A stretch of 64,000 nucleotides of DNA from Gymnothorax reevesii (Eukaryota > Chordata > Actinopteri > Anguilliformes > Muraenidae). The stretch is taken from the NCBI GenBank assembly GCA_029721435.1, contig CM056577.1, forward strand, positions 25,747,719 to 25,811,718, read 5' to 3'. Below are positions 32,403 through 44,493 of the stretch, piece by piece. A program made the translations under genes and the position numbers. The notes beneath the pieces are model-generated. The model ran no database searches and had not been told where the DNA came from. It was given only the letters and a program-made list of their open reading frames with translations. Within the stretch, counting starts at the first letter, position 1. Each line of letters opens with the position of its first letter.

Positions 32403-32987
32403 TCAAATTTACCTCTCACATTCACTACTTTTACCTCTCACATTCACTACTTTTACCTCTCACGTTCACTACTTTTACCTCTTTCGTTCACTACTTTTAC
32501 CTCTCACATTCACTGGTTTTACCTCTCACATTCACTGTTTAACCTCTCACATTCACTGTTTTATCTCTCACGTTCACTACTTTTACCTCTCACATTCACT
32601 GTTTTACCTCTCACGTTCACTACTTTTACCTCTCACATTCACTACTGTTACCTCTCCCATACAGTTTCATCTCACGTTCACTGTTTTCAACTCTCACATT
32701 CACTACTATTACCTCTCACGTACACTGTTTTTACCTCCCACGTTCACACTATTACCTCTCACGTTCACTACTTTTACCTCTCACATTCACTACTGTTACC
32801 TCTCACATACACTGTTTTACCTCGCACATTCACTGTTTTCACCTCTCACATACACTGTTTTTACCTCTCACGGTCACTACTTTTACCTCTCACTTTCACT
32901 GTTTTTACCTTGCACATTCACTGTTTTTACCTCTCACATTAACTGTTTTTACCTCTCACATTCACTTTTTCTACCTCTCACATACAG
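32403..32987. repeat. 22-bp minisatellite, about 26 copies
   Basis: Units of TTCACTACTTTTACCTCTCA type repeat every 22 bp, with variants in the ACTACTTTT/ACTGTTTT part and CACA/CACG ends. The plus strand stays open for 187 codons with a 22-residue super-period (three units). This reflects the repeat and not a real protein. Confidence 0.95.
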
Positions 32988-32988
32988 T

Positions 32989-33064
32989 GGAAACGGAAGG
33001 TGATCTGTTGGAAACGGAAGGTGATTTGTGAGAAACGGAAGGTGGTTTGATGGAAACGGAAGGT
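32989..33064. repeat. 21-bp tandem repeat, four copies
   Basis: GGAAACGGAAGG starts at 32989, 33010, 33031 (AGAAACGGAAGG) and 33052, a constant 21-bp period. It directly follows the 22-bp array with no spacer. Confidence 0.9.
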
Positions 33065-33811
33065 CGTTGAATGGGAAGGAAGAAAAAAAGAAATGGCCAG
33101 AATGTGAAATTTTATTTGGGCAGTGCTCATCTCCACTGAGATTCCCCAAGCACTGATGCTAACTTACATGGTTGGAGCCTCTCACTGTAAATGGACGAAC
33201 CATAGACAGTACACGAACTGTGTCTGTTGCTAACTATGTTAGCAGCTACGCTTATGGGAAACGTATACCTGCCTGGATGGGAATAGAAAGAGAGCGTCTC
33301 AGCCAAGCCGCAGCTTTATTGAGTAGCTCATCCCTAGCACTGATTAACCGTAAAACCACAAACCCCTCACTTCAGCAACCTGCTGCTGCATAACATGTCT
33401 CCGTTAAAGGAGAATTAAAATCACTTTTCCCGTCAAACAGGAGCTAACTTCACAACAGTAGCTACTACCACCAGTACCACCATTGACGTCTCTCGTATTG
33501 AGAGAAAAGGCTCGGTATCAGGCACAGTGGTGTTTTGGAAAATGGACAACCGGGAGAAGAACGAGATGTGCTAGCCAATGTTTGCTAGCTAGCTTGTCAA
33601 AATTAGAAACCATTTACCAGGGCTCTGAACTTGGCCACGTTTTCGCCAGTAACACATTCGATGCTTAGGCCACCTTAAATGGGTGAAATTACTAAAGACA
33701 GCCAGCTAGCAATATAGTGAGGGTTAGCTAACATTTTGTAGAATCATGTTGGTATGAAGCTACTGAGGTTAATTTACCTCTGTAATGACAGAAGGTCTTG
33801 TGCAGGAGATC
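33065..33811. other. Spacer without recognisable features
   Basis: One 73-codon ORF (33172-33393) has no recognisable domain. GCTAGC words are frequent. No repeat ends identified. Confidence 0.4.
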
Positions 33812-34077
33812 TATATATGAAGAGTTTGGTTCCAAAATGCAATATATCCATTTTAGCCATTTTGAGTAAATCAGCTTTTTCTATGTTGGCGCCCATTGCA
33901 TTTTATAGAAAAACACAAACTTTAACCATGAAAAAACACACCATATAGTATGCATTTCTAATGATGGGTTTTTGCACCATGTGTAAGAAGCGCAGGACTA
34001 TCGCTTTATGGTATTATCTCAATTTTTGTAATTTTTGTAATCTTGTTGCGTTTTGGAACCAAACTCTTCATATATAT
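33812..34077. mobile_element. Short TA-flanked MITE
   Basis: Inverted ends ATATATGAAGAGTTTGGTTC (from 33813) and, in complement at the right, GAACCAAACTCTTCATATAT (ending near 34075), both in a TATA context. The repeat continues inward with CAAAA(T/C)GCAA. The 265-bp body is non-coding. TA flanks and size fit a Tc1/mariner-type MITE. Confidence 0.8.
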
Positions 34078-34129
34078 TTTTTATAACATATTCATAAGTC
34101 TCTCCAGGAGTTTTTTATTTTTTCCTAGA

Positions 34130-34735
34130 AAGGAAAAGATTAAGAATTTGAAGTGCACATTTGTCCCAAGTCTACCATTTGCTTATCATGAGGACAGCAC
34201 TGAACATTCCTCAATGCAGCAACACTTTTAAGGCGGCCCTTCTCTTTGTATCTCGTCCAAGCTAAAATCTCCCTTCAAGTTTGAATTTGAGTGAAGCCCC
34301 AATCGAAGTTTACACAGGCTGTTTCTATTTTTCTTTCTTTGAGGGTGTTTTAAATAGATAATGCAATTATAAGAGTTTAATGGGTTGCCCCTGAAAAGTT
34401 AAAACTAAATGCCTCCTTTGGGACAGTGGTCACCAACCATGGATGCATCCAAATCATGTTAAACTGATTGCCTTTCACCATTCCTCTTCACTCTTCTCTG
34501 ACTCACAAGAAACGTCACATGGGTCAGAGGAAAGTTGCAGGGATACTTGGAACAGACCTTCGAACATGTTTTAGGAAAACTGGATGTTGTTTCCTTCAAT
34601 ATATCACGACCTTGATTGGTGATGTACAATGACACACCCGTTCCAATAAACTAAAATATACAATATAAACTATCCAATCATCCGATCACTACAGTTACAA
34701 AGGAATTTGGCCTATAATCAATCCTTAAACCTGTG
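34130..34735 (+). repeat. Duplicated block, copy B (unclassified)
   Basis: Diverged direct copy of 25800-26390. It keeps CATGAGGACAGCACTGAACATTCCTC, TTTGAATTTGAGTGAAGCCCCAATC-like, AATGGGTTGCCC, GGGACAGTGGTCACCAACCA and TGTTGTTTCCTTCAATATAT-type landmarks in the same order. The spacing is 8.3 kb. Stops break the frame that is open in copy A. Confidence 0.7.
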
Positions 34736-35164
34736 TGTTTGGTGGCCTCAAAATGTGGGCCTCTTTGCAGGTCTGCCAGGGGCAGTGTTTGCAGCTGTGC
34801 AGTTTGTGTGTAATTGTAACTTGAATTATACTTGAATTGCAGTCTAGGCTGGAAGTGCTTTTGACTTCAGAGGGAATTCTTACTTTCATGGACTAACATA
34901 TAACTTTCAATGGAGTTGCATTGATTTAATGTAATCAGGATGGAATACTTGGTGGCAAGTGGTGCCACCTAGGAGCCACATAATCTGCCATTCACAAAAT
35001 GCTGCAATATAAATCTGCCCGAGCATTTATTGCAGAAGCCAATTATGGGCATTCCAGTCAGAATTTCCAGCCACATCGTATTGGGGGGGGGGCTATTTAA
35101 CTGAGCACTCTTCCAGGCAGCCACATTGCTTTTCTTTTTTTATGTATTTTTTTGGGGGGATTTT
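34736..35164. other. Spacer without recognisable features
   Basis: No gene. A G run is at 35082-35091. Confidence 0.4.
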
Positions 35165-35580
35165 CTCTTTTATTTCATAGTCACACAGTAGAGAGAGAGA
35201 GACAGGAAAGCTGGGGACGGGAAAGGAAGGCTGAAATCCATACACCATTAAATCACCCGAAGAGTGGCACGGAATACCAGGGCTGTGAACAGAAACAAGA
35301 CAAGGGACCAGACAGGGGCAGACAAAGTGCAATGCATGGGAGAAAGCAGAACATGGACCGGAATAAACTATGGTAAAAAGTAAAACATGGAAAAACTAAA
35401 CTAAGACAATGCACGAACAAATCAAAGTAACCAAATCACAATACACATAACAAAGTATAGGCAGACATGGCAAAAATCCAAATATAAACATGGTAAACAG
35501 ACCATGGGCACGGCACAGCAGGGCAGAGACATGGCAGTCAGGCAGAATCACAACACGATACACGTCTTCTCAGGCAAGCC
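35165..35580. repeat. Purine-rich dispersed repeat, second copy
   Basis: Shares AGGAAGGCTG, CATTAAATCACCCGAA and GAGAAAGCA segments with 625-800 in the same orientation. It is rich in ACATGG and GACAGGG words and has no credible ORF. Confidence 0.45.
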
Positions 35581-37433
35581 CCTTTTGTTTAGTTACCAAA
35601 GAATCTTTTCTATTTGTTATATTTGTCATTTTGGAAACATCCCTTATTCCTATGGCCCAGTAAAGTGATCGTATGATAGATTATACAATTACAGATAATT
35701 TAAGAAAGTTATAGTTACAGATTCCTCTAATATTCACAGTTGCTATTTTTAAATGTCCAAGTTATATTCAGCACTGTGCTGAATTCCCAGTGACCCCTTG
35801 ACTATGCACAATCTGAAAGACATAAATTAAGCATATTGTTTTTGTAAAACATATTGCAAAGTAGCTGACTTACTTTTCAAATGGGATATTAATCACCTTA
35901 ACAGTGATCTATCCAACAAGACGGAACCAATTCTAGAAACATTTCCAAAAAAACCGTGAAGCAAATAATCATGACCAAAACACAACTTTTTGTGGTAAAG
36001 GCCGACATAGTCTGCTAACAGAACTGAAAAAAGGTTGAAATAAAGACACAATGGCATGTGGAACATTACATTCTGAAGTAAATATGGCGACTCTAAGATA
36101 AATGCATCATAATTTTTGTAAAAACAAACCTAGATGCAAACATCAATCAACATCAGTGACATTACCATAATGCAGCTTAACTCTAAACCTGTTGCCAAGT
36201 AAGACTCAGGCAATTAATTAAATTAATTTATCATGTAAATTGGCCACAAATAAGCTGAATTGCAATTTATGGTTAAGGCATACTGTATAGCTTTGTGTCA
36301 AAGAGGAAGGCTAAAAATAAGATTGCAAGGAAGGCAATTAACTGAAATTTCTTGAAATTCCATCTTGAAGTAGAATGTTATGTTGTAGATGCTGTTGTAG
36401 ATGGTGTTTAGATCAGGTTTAGATTTTGTTACTAAACAATTAATCAGATTTCTGTTCATGCAATCTCATATTGTAGCCTTCCAACCACTTTCTCAGCAGC
36501 TCTACTATTAAGACCTCAAGAGAGGTCCTACCATGAGAGTTAAATGCACTAATTATCAATTTACAACTACCAACACTATTACAGAAGAAACATTGATAAT
36601 TAGAGAAATTAATTATTATCGCACTGTGGCAACCAGTGTGCAACGACTCTTCCCTGCAAATGTAGCTATTTCTTTTGAGCGCTGAAAACATTTTGATTAA
36701 GCGCAATCTCAAAATAAATGAGCTTGCACATATGAAAAAAAAAGATAAAACGGGAGATTGAATTCAGAGAAAGTAATAGATTAATTATTTGTTTTTTCCC
36801 CCATCCATAGAATTAGCCTATCTCTTTTAAGTACATTGTCAATATAGCCCATCGGTGATCTTTGTCATTTCTTAATAATTTCTGAGTAATTAAATGCTTA
36901 TATATTGGTCTTGATTATTCAGTAAATAAATTGTGTAATTATTAATCAGGCTTGGAGAACATTGGCTGTAGGACGGGAAAGGACTGTGAATGATAATATT
37001 GATGCCTTTTGATAACAGACTTATTGTGGGCTGAGGATTAACTGGGCCTATCTCCACTTTTCATCAAAAATTATATTCTACCAGAGAAATAATCTCAGCA
37101 TTACAGGTACTATATCCTGGTGTAATTTTTTCAATGTTTGTTGGCAGCTGGGAGAAACATCCAGAAAGTCCATAGTTTTTTGTATGAGTTTTCAGACCAC
37201 TTCTGTTTACAAAGTTCTATGTCGACATTGTCCAATCAGGGAACTGGATATAGGGTCACCTGATCAGGATGACAAGATCACTGAGCAAAGCTTCTATCCA
37301 CTTTAGCATTTCAAAGCAAAATCCCTATAATGTACCAAATAGAAGGTTGTAAGATGATGAAATTTGGGATATTTTAGATAGGTAGGTACTGCAGCACTTG
37401 AATGAAGCATCTATGTTTTAAAACCCTTCATTT
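35581..37433. other. Intergenic DNA, no gene recognised
   Basis: AT-rich, repeat-poor, with several TAATTA-type words near 36200-36240 and 36780-36960. No ORF with motifs. Confidence 0.4.
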
Positions 37434-37789
37434 CCCTTATAAAAATTTACTATAGTTAACAATAGTTTACTTCAGTAAAATCGATGTAAACTATAGTAAA
37501 CTACAAACCCAATTCCGAAATAGTTGGGACAAAGTGTAAATTGTGAATAAAATCAAAATGCAATGACTTTCAGATCACATGAGCCAATATGTTATTTACT
37601 ATAGAACACAGATAACATTTCAGATGTTGAAACTGAGACATTTTACATTCTTATCCACAAAATTATTTCAAATTTTCTGGCTGCAACAGGTCTCAAAAAA
37701 GTTGAGTCTTTGGCAAAATGGGCTGGAAAAGCTATTAATACATCAGAGAATCAGCTGAAAGAACATTTAGCAGGTAATTAAGTTAACTG

Positions 37790-38886
37790 TGTTATGTATG
37801 CATATTTTATGTACAGCATTGTTTATCATTTGTAAATGAAGATTTGTTACATGCTGTTTTTGCTGCCTTGCTGGTCAGCTATTTATTTTGTTCATTTGGC
37901 ACCCTCTGGTGGTGTGTCTGTAAAACATGATCTCATGTAGTAGACTAGTGCTTTCTAGAAACTTCTGGCACCTTCCTGCCTGGAGGGGGTGGGATTACCC
38001 AGGAATCCTGTGGATCTTTCCAGAATGTTGCCAGTCTATATAAATGCTGAGATTTTAAGCACAGCAGGGCAGAGCAGAGAGAAGCAGAGTTTTATGTTTT
38101 GGCAACAGAGTTAATTAGTGGCATTAGAGTGTTAATAGATAATTAAACAGTGGATTTTTTTTGTCGAGCTTTTAATTAGTGAAGTATAAATTTGTTTAAG
38201 TTTTCATTGCTGCTCATAACCACCGGCGGCTCGTCGGCCGTAACAAAGGGAAGCCAGAACCTCGCCCTTCAAAGCTTAATGACTTCAACATTTCGTAGTT
38301 CACTTTTCTTTATCAGCAGTTGCTCATATGAATTGGTTGGAGGACAATCAAATCTATTTTCGATAGCAAATGACGACGCAAATTATCAAGTTAGTTTGCG
38401 AGGCTTCTTTCACAAGAAGCCACGACAGTCCATTTTCTACAATCTAAATATAGAAGAAAAGAATGCGATGTTGCACAGCTTATTGCTTAATGAGCCTCAC
38501 TAATCAATTTGCGCATCTATGCCGTTTCGTGAGCTTCTTGAGCGCGGAATTTATAGCGTAGGCCTATGGTAATTTATGTCGTAATTTATGTGTGAAAGAG
38601 AACCTCTCATAATTTCGTGGTGCAATGTATAACAATGCTATCGAAAATAAATTTGACTCAACTGACTGTTCTTCTAACAATTCGTATGAGCAACTGCTGA
38701 TCAAGAAAAGTAAACTGCGAAAGGTTTAAGTCATTAAGCTTTTGGTTTTGGCTTAACTTTGTTATGGCCGACGACCCTCCACTGTTTAAATGAATGATTG
38801 AAAAAAGGTGATGAACAATCATTAACATTAAGGGATTGTTTGGGCTTCCCCTGTTGCCAATTCACGAGCCGCCACTGCTCATAACA
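37790..38886. mobile_element. Solo-LTR-like insertion in Tc1 copy 2 (third level)
   Basis: It begins TGTTATG and ends CATAACA, a TG...CA terminus with 7-bp inverted ends, flanked by ACTG on both sides (37786-37789 and 38887-38890). Comparison with Tc1 copy 1 (AACTGGCATCAGG uninterrupted) proves the insertion point. A TATA box (TCTATATAAAT, 38036-38046) sits inside. Removing the hAT element leaves about 430 bp, a normal LTR length. No internal retroviral or retrotransposon genes remain, so nothing beyond the LTR can be classified. Confidence 0.82.
38221..38877. mobile_element. hAT non-autonomous element in the LTR (innermost)
   Basis: The 8-bp sequence CTCATAAC flanks it exactly (38213-38220 and 38878-38885). 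The ends are CACCGGCGGCTCGTC and, from the right on the minus strand, CAGTGGCGGCTCGTG. A 103-codon ORF (38192-38503) begins in the LTR and runs into the element; it may preserve a fragment of hAT-borne coding sequence, but no domain is recognised. It is related to the remnant at 4190-4498. Confidence 0.9.
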
Positions 38887-38958
38887 ACTGGCATCAGGTG
38901 TGTATCATGATTGGCTATGAAAGGGATATCTTAGAGAGGCTGAGTCTCTGAGGTAAAG

Positions 38959-40033
38959 ATGGCCAGAGGCTCTCCAACCTGTGAAGGCCTGCCTAAAAAA
39001 ATTGTGGAATACTTTGTGGAAAACAATGTTCCTCAATGGGAAATTGCAAGGGCTTTGAAGGTCTCATCATCGACAGTGCATAACATAACCAAAAGATTCA
39101 CAGAAACTGGAAAAATCTCTGTGCGAAAGGGACAAGACCGAAGACCTTTACTGGACACCCGTGATCTTCGGGCCCTCGGATGCCACTGCATCACTCACTG
39201 GCAGGATTCTGTCACTGACATTACTAAATGGGCCCAGGAATACTTCAAGAAACCACTGCCTGTAAACACAGTCCGCCATGCCATCCACAGATGCTACCTA
39301 AAACTCTATCATGCAAAAAGGAAGCCATTGTTGAGCATGATCCAGAAGTGCTGCCGTGTTCTGTGGGCCAAGGCTCACTTACAATGGACTGTAGCAAAGT
39401 GGCAAAGTGTCCTGTGGTCAGATGAGTCCAAATTTGACATTCTTGTCAGAAATCATGGGCGTCGTGTCCGCCAGGCTAAAGCGGAGAAAAACCGCCCCCC
39501 CCTGTTATCAACGTTCAGTTCAAGAGCCAGCATCTCTGATGGTATGGGGATGCATTACTGCATATGGTGTAGGACACTTGCATGTTTTAAAAAGCACCAT
39601 GAATGCTGAAAGGTATATAAAGGTTTTAAAGCAACATATGCTCCCTTCCAGATGACATCTATTCCAGGGAAGGCCTTGTGTATTTCAGCAGGACAATGCA
39701 AAACCACATGCTGCAGCTCTTACAACAACATGACTTCATAGTAGAAGAGTCTGTGTGCTGGACTGGCCTGCCTGCAGTCCTGATCTTTCACCGATTGAGA
39801 ACATTTGGCGCATAATTAAACAAAGAGTCCATCAAAGGAGACCTAAAACTCTCCAGCAGCTGAACGCCGGTATTAAACAAGAATGGGATCAAATTCCAAT
39901 GGCTAAACTCTGCCTCCTCAATGCCCAGACGCCTCCACTCTGTGTTAAAAAGAGGAGGAGATGCTATATCATGGTTAAACAGGCCCCTGTCCCAACTTTT
40001 TTGAGACCTGTAGCAGCCACAAATTTGAAATGA
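38959..40033 (+). pseudogene. Tc1-type transposase pseudogene (copy 2)
   Basis: It starts at ATG 38959 (MARGSPTCEG...). A helix-turn-helix domain (QWEIARALKVSSSTVHNITK) is followed by a second DNA-binding region and the DDE domain: SDESKFDILV (D, about 39420-39449), QQDNAKPH (D, about 39688-39711) and SPDLSPIENIW (E, about 39776-39808). The first frame runs 216 codons before a frameshift near 39500; later parts are in other frames and one stop interrupts the region after QQDNAKPH. It is better preserved than copy 1 but still inactive. Confidence 0.92.
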
Positions 40034-40423
40034 GCTCATTTTGCGGATAAAATTGTAAAATTTATCAGTTTCAACATTTGCTCTGTTATCTCTGTTCTAT
40101 TGTGAATAAAATACTGGCTGGTGTGATTTGAAAGTCATTGCATTTTGATTTTATTCACAATTTACACTTTGTCCCAATTATTTCGGAGTTGGGGTTGTAC
40201 ATTTTACTACAGTAAACTATAGTTTGTTGCAAATATACTGTAGTAATTGATTATCATTGCTATAGTTTACTATAGTAGAGTTTGACTTTTGTGATTTACT
40301 TTAGCATCAATATAGTAAACTACAGAGTGAGTATTTCTATAGTAATTCTGCAAAAATACCATAGTTTCTATACAGAACTATAGAATTTTTACTGTAATGT
40401 TTTGTGGTAATTTTTCATAAGGG

Positions 40424-41150
40424 TTGTCTTATTCCAGGGGGCCATTTGAGATAGTACTACTTTATGTTCAATCTTATATTTTATGCAATGCAAGATGCAT
40501 GTGTATGCACATGAATAAGTAGCCTGCAATATGGACATAGTACTCATTGAAACCAAGCTCAAGGCCAGAGTTTTCTATGTGTGCATTAAATGTACTCAGA
40601 TGAACTTGTACTGGCTGCAGAGATAGAAGCAATTGATCCTGAACACCCTCGAGACTCCATAGCTTATTCCAATGTTACAAGGTTTGTTTTCTATTCATTT
40701 TCAGACAGGACACGGCTGCCCATTTTCTGTGATTATTATTATCAGATATTCTGTTTTTCTTTCGAATTCTGTATTGCCTTTTATCATGACCATGTAATTT
40801 GCAGATTTGGCTGGATTCACATTGTTGTGTTCTTTTTTTTAAAACACAAGAGAAGACAGAACTTTGTGGCTAAACATTTCTGGAAATACAAGGAGCTATC
40901 TGGGAGATAGAACCATATACCAACAAAATTTATGACATTTTGAAAATGACAAAGGTCTCCATTTAGATTTTCCTAGATGCCCTATCTAAAATAATTCTAC
41001 TAAAGGTATAACTGCATGATATTATACCTTTCAGTCCAAATAACTCCCCTGAATATGAATATCTGAAAAGTATACTTGGAGTGAGGAAAAATTTCACCTC
41101 CCATTTTCTTCATTTAGTAAAAAAGTGGAGATGGGTCCAGTTAATTTTCA
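40424..41150. other. Spacer without recognisable features
   Basis: A 106-codon ORF (40590-40910) is Phe/Tyr-rich without a recognisable domain. No repeats. Confidence 0.4.
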
Positions 41151-42329
41151 GCCCTCGTTATGTAAATCCTGCAGCGCTGCCGCTTCCTCCCAGGGTGAGT
41201 TCAGGTTGAAGAGCTAAAGGGTCCTTTCATGCCAGGGACTCAGGCGCGGATCCAGGTTCACTTGACCCCATAGTCCAGCTTATTTGGTAAGTGTGAACAC
41301 AAGCGCATCGTGCTCGGGCACGGAACATTGGAAGAGGTGGTCTAAGGCATGGTTCATTTGTACTCGTACCAAATGAGACAACACCCAAACTTGAGCACAG
41401 AAGTGGACTGTTATATAACGTCTTAACTATTCGACTCCTCTGTTTTTGCAAACATAGCAGAAAAAGTATCTCCCTGGTCAAACAAAGAAATTAAATGCTC
41501 GCTCAGAATTTGAGCAGACAAAATCATGCAATCACAACTGGATACTACACACGGAAGTGTGGAAATTTATGGATTTATTTGCGAGTATATACATTTGCAT
41601 GGTTATTGCAGATCAATAGAACAATACCGTGACAAACTAAAGAAAATGGAGCTGCAGTGCCTTAAAAGTCTGGCAGCTCAAGGGATGAAAACGTGAAAAA
41701 GATAAATTTCCGGGCCTTCTTTCAGTATATTTCCCAATTTCCAAACTACCTAGGTGCAAATTGCCACCTAGTGGATAGGAATTTTGACAAAACCATTTGT
41801 ACGCAGGTACAAGATGGCATTGCTGGTGTGAAAGCTGACCGGTGGAGAGGGAAGAGGATACAATTGTGCTGTGGCATTGTATGGAACAATCGTACCTACG
41901 GTGAAAGCGCCCTGATATTACTGCACAAAAACTGGAGAAACGCCCGAAGTGAACGGTCTCTGTTTCATCCTCCAACATATAACTTGCTGTTCTTGGCCAC
42001 GCATGACCAATGGCAACTCAATATGCAGCATGTCACACTGCAGATAACAAAATTAATGTGTGGTATAAAATGGTGACATGCAGAAGGATTTTACAATCCA
42101 CAGTGGTTCGCACAGTGATGTTCAAAAAATGATGCGGATGTAATGTTACCCATTCCTTTGAGCGAGACCTTCTTGCTCTCAACGTCTCGCATTCAGCCAG
42201 AATGCCCTCAACCCTAAAATATTCTTTCTTGGGATATTGAATTTTCAGCCCAGGTCTGAATTTTTGAGTCGTTGTCAAGCTCTTTAGTCCTTGTCTTGCT
42301 TTATAGTCTGTGTCTACCATTACTTCAGT
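41151..42329. other. Possible old repeat, unclassified
   Basis: A GC-richer patch (41160-41290, containing GGGACTCAGGCGCGGATCC) and a 127-codon ORF (41693-42076) stand out, but the ORF has no recognised domain and no terminal repeat pair was found. Confidence 0.25.
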
Positions 42330-42885
42330 TTTGCTGGGTAAAATCCCAACCGCTACTCCTTGCCTCTCTTGGCTCGCTCAGGCATATGACCCCGGGGAAT
42401 GATCATAATTCTGTTCAAATGTTTCAATGTATCATTATTTATGTTTACGTGAACATGTTGACTGAAATTAGTCAAACTCATCTGCTAGTTGGGGCTGATA
42501 ACTTGTTTGACACTGACATCACATGACCCGCATTGCTTAGATCAGCCACAACTCAGCTCCACCCCAATTTGGTGGTTTATTTTAGCCAGCAAATCCTGCT
42601 TATTCACCCTTGTCCCCTGCATGCTACTGCAGCTCACTGTTAGTGATGCTGCCGCTACCACGTCAACCAACCATGACCCCAGAATCCACCTGTAGGCTCT
42701 GATCATTGGTCCCTCGGGGATAATATTCATATTGCTACTCCCAACTAATTTCTGCTCGCTCAAGCAAATACTTGCAAGGAATGATCGTACCAATATGCTA
42801 CTATCATAATTCTATTTATACATTTCATTGTACCAGAATCATTAAATATGTTTATGAGCTGGTTGACTGAAATGAGTGTAACTAG
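42330..42885 (+). repeat. Diverged tandem duplication, unit about 400 bp
   Basis: About 42350-42480 matches about 42725-42880 in direct order: GCTACTCC, GCTCGCTCA, GGAATGATC, CATAATTCT(G/A)TT, ATCATT-ATTTATGTTTA and GTTGACTGAAATnAGT. The offset is about 402 bp. The copies are clearly diverged, with indels. Nothing marks a mobile element. Confidence 0.65.
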
Positions 42886-43581
42886 TTCAGGCAGGAAACT
42901 CGAGAAGAGCTACATCAGCTGACAGCAGCCTGATAAGCTACCAGCACGTCAGCATCAGCAGGCACACAATTGGAGGATACACATCACGAGGTCATACAGC
43001 GGTCTATTTCAAAGACGTCAAGCTCACTTTCTTCCGCTGCTGTTTGCAATGACTTTTCATGCTATGCAACATGCTGTTTGGTTTTTTGCTTGCCACCTCC
43101 ACCCCAGCCTCCACCTGTTTGGTTCTGCTCATATCGGGGGGATTTTGATTTCTGTTCATGACTATGTTTGTATGTTTGCTGTGCCCAGGTAGGACATTTC
43201 TCCAGAGCAGAACCGCCGCCAAAATACAATGTAATGCTTATACCCATGAATAAATTTTCTATTTTATTCAAGCGTGAGTTTTCCTGACTGAACTCTGAAT
43301 ATTTTGCTCAAAGTACTGAATTCTCTCAAAAGTGCTTCTTTTCTGGTTGAAATTAAGAAGACTTACATCTCATGTTAGGTTTATACCTCAGAACAACCAT
43401 GAATTACTGCCATTTGATATAACTGTGATGCTTAATGAATCAATGTTTTTGTGCAAAAATTTGTTAATTGATTTACTTGTTTGTTTCCCCTCTGCATTTT
43501 TCCCATTACTGCTGCCAAGGGTATATTTCACCAATATTTCAGTGAACTGGTTCTTATCCTCTTTCCAGGCAAGCCATATAA
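42886..43581. other. Spacer without recognisable features
   Basis: No gene or repeat that I can support. Confidence 0.4.
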
Positions 43582-44420
43582 GCAGTGATGGCAGTATGAC
43601 ACTGAAGCGTCGATACGTGCTTCAAACCCGTAGCATAGAACCACTGTTCAAAGCTTGATTCGGAGCGGAAAAAATCACGTGACATATGACGTCCGAAGCA
43701 GTGACTGCTTCACTCCCTGAATGAATCACTTGACTGGTTCGAGTGCGGCAATCAGCTAATTCACTGACTGACAGGTGACAGGATGAGACAGTTTAGAATT
43801 TGAGCGCCATAAAGGCTTTATAACAGCCATAAACAATGTATAATTTGTGGGTTGTAGTCGGAGGTGTGTTTTTGCTGTTGAGTTGTTGTTTGTATTGCGC
43901 TGTTGTGGTGAATCATTATGGAGCCAACCAGGTAGAGAGGTCGTTCTGATAAGTGGGAACACTTCAATCCGATCGCTCCTGATTAGGTAGGTGTGCTGGC
44001 TGTACGTAAGAAAAGTAAAGTTACATATACAACAGTAAGTATCAGTACAGTACTATCCTATAGTACGGTCTATCTCAAGTCTATTTTAAGTAGCATTAGT
44101 GTAAATGTATGTATGATTAGTGTTGCCATGAGGCTATAGCAACCGATTCCATATTTCCCCAGCACTCTCCTCAATAACACAAAACACTCATTCATCAACC
44201 TTTATTTGTAAATACAGCATAACACAGTGTGTGTGAGTGCGTGCATGCGTGCAATTAACCCTCCTGTCCACTGACCAGCCAGCCTAATTTTGACTCACAC
44301 TTGGCCAGGAGAGGTCACCCTTACTGAAGCTTCAAGTGCTGAACTAATTTTCGAAGCAATTGGCTCATGTAGTTAAATGCTTCGTAAAACCTTCATTTGC
44401 CTATTGTTACATATAAGACC
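43582..44420. mobile_element. Possible hAT-like remnant
   Basis: Begins with CAGTGATGGCAGTATGACAC, a CAGTG-type end followed by GAAGCGTCGA and CGAAGCAGTGACTGCTTC words; TTCGAAGCAA near 44351 could be the opposing part. Inverted ends and a target duplication were not confirmed. Confidence 0.3.
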
Positions 44421-44473
44421 CAATTGTGGAGGCCACGTCTCCAAGACAACCTATTTATGCATTCAAGCATTTG

Positions 44474-44493
44474 ATTGGTTGAAAGGGCGGGGC
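44474..44493 (+). promoter_or_regulatory. CCAAT (inverted) plus GC box
   Basis: ATTGG (44474-44478, an inverted CCAAT box) lies 6 bases before GGGCGGGGC (44485-44493, an Sp1-type GC box). The pair is typical of a TATA-less promoter. It precedes the exon-like segments at 45080 and 46459, but no transcript is proven. Confidence 0.3.

Larger units (their letters stand above)
37502..40199 (+). mobile_element. Tc1-like transposon, copy 2 (second level of nest)
   Basis: Terminal repeats CAAACCCAATTCCGAAATAG on the left and CTATTTCGG-like sequence on the right (...AATTATTTCGGAGTTGGGGTTG) are flanked by TA at 37502-37503 and 40198-40199. Without the inserted LTR it would be about 1.6 kb, equal to copy 1. 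It is interrupted at 37790-38886. Confidence 0.93.
37434..40423. mobile_element. Palindromic MITE (outermost of a four-level nest)
   Basis: The left end CCCTTATAAAAATTTAC (37434-37450) pairs with the right end GTAATTTTTCATAAGGG (40407-40423). Both native parts (37434-37501 and 40200-40423) are full of TATAGTTTAC/GTAAACTATA palindromic words. The Tc1 copy sits between them. The native MITE is only about 290 bp. Confidence 0.75.

Noticed and set aside
32379..32942. 187-codon ORF with a repeated Phe/Thr/Ser/Leu motif
   Set aside because: It is the direct translation of a 22-bp minisatellite; the 22-residue period is three repeat units, and no start context or domain supports a gene.
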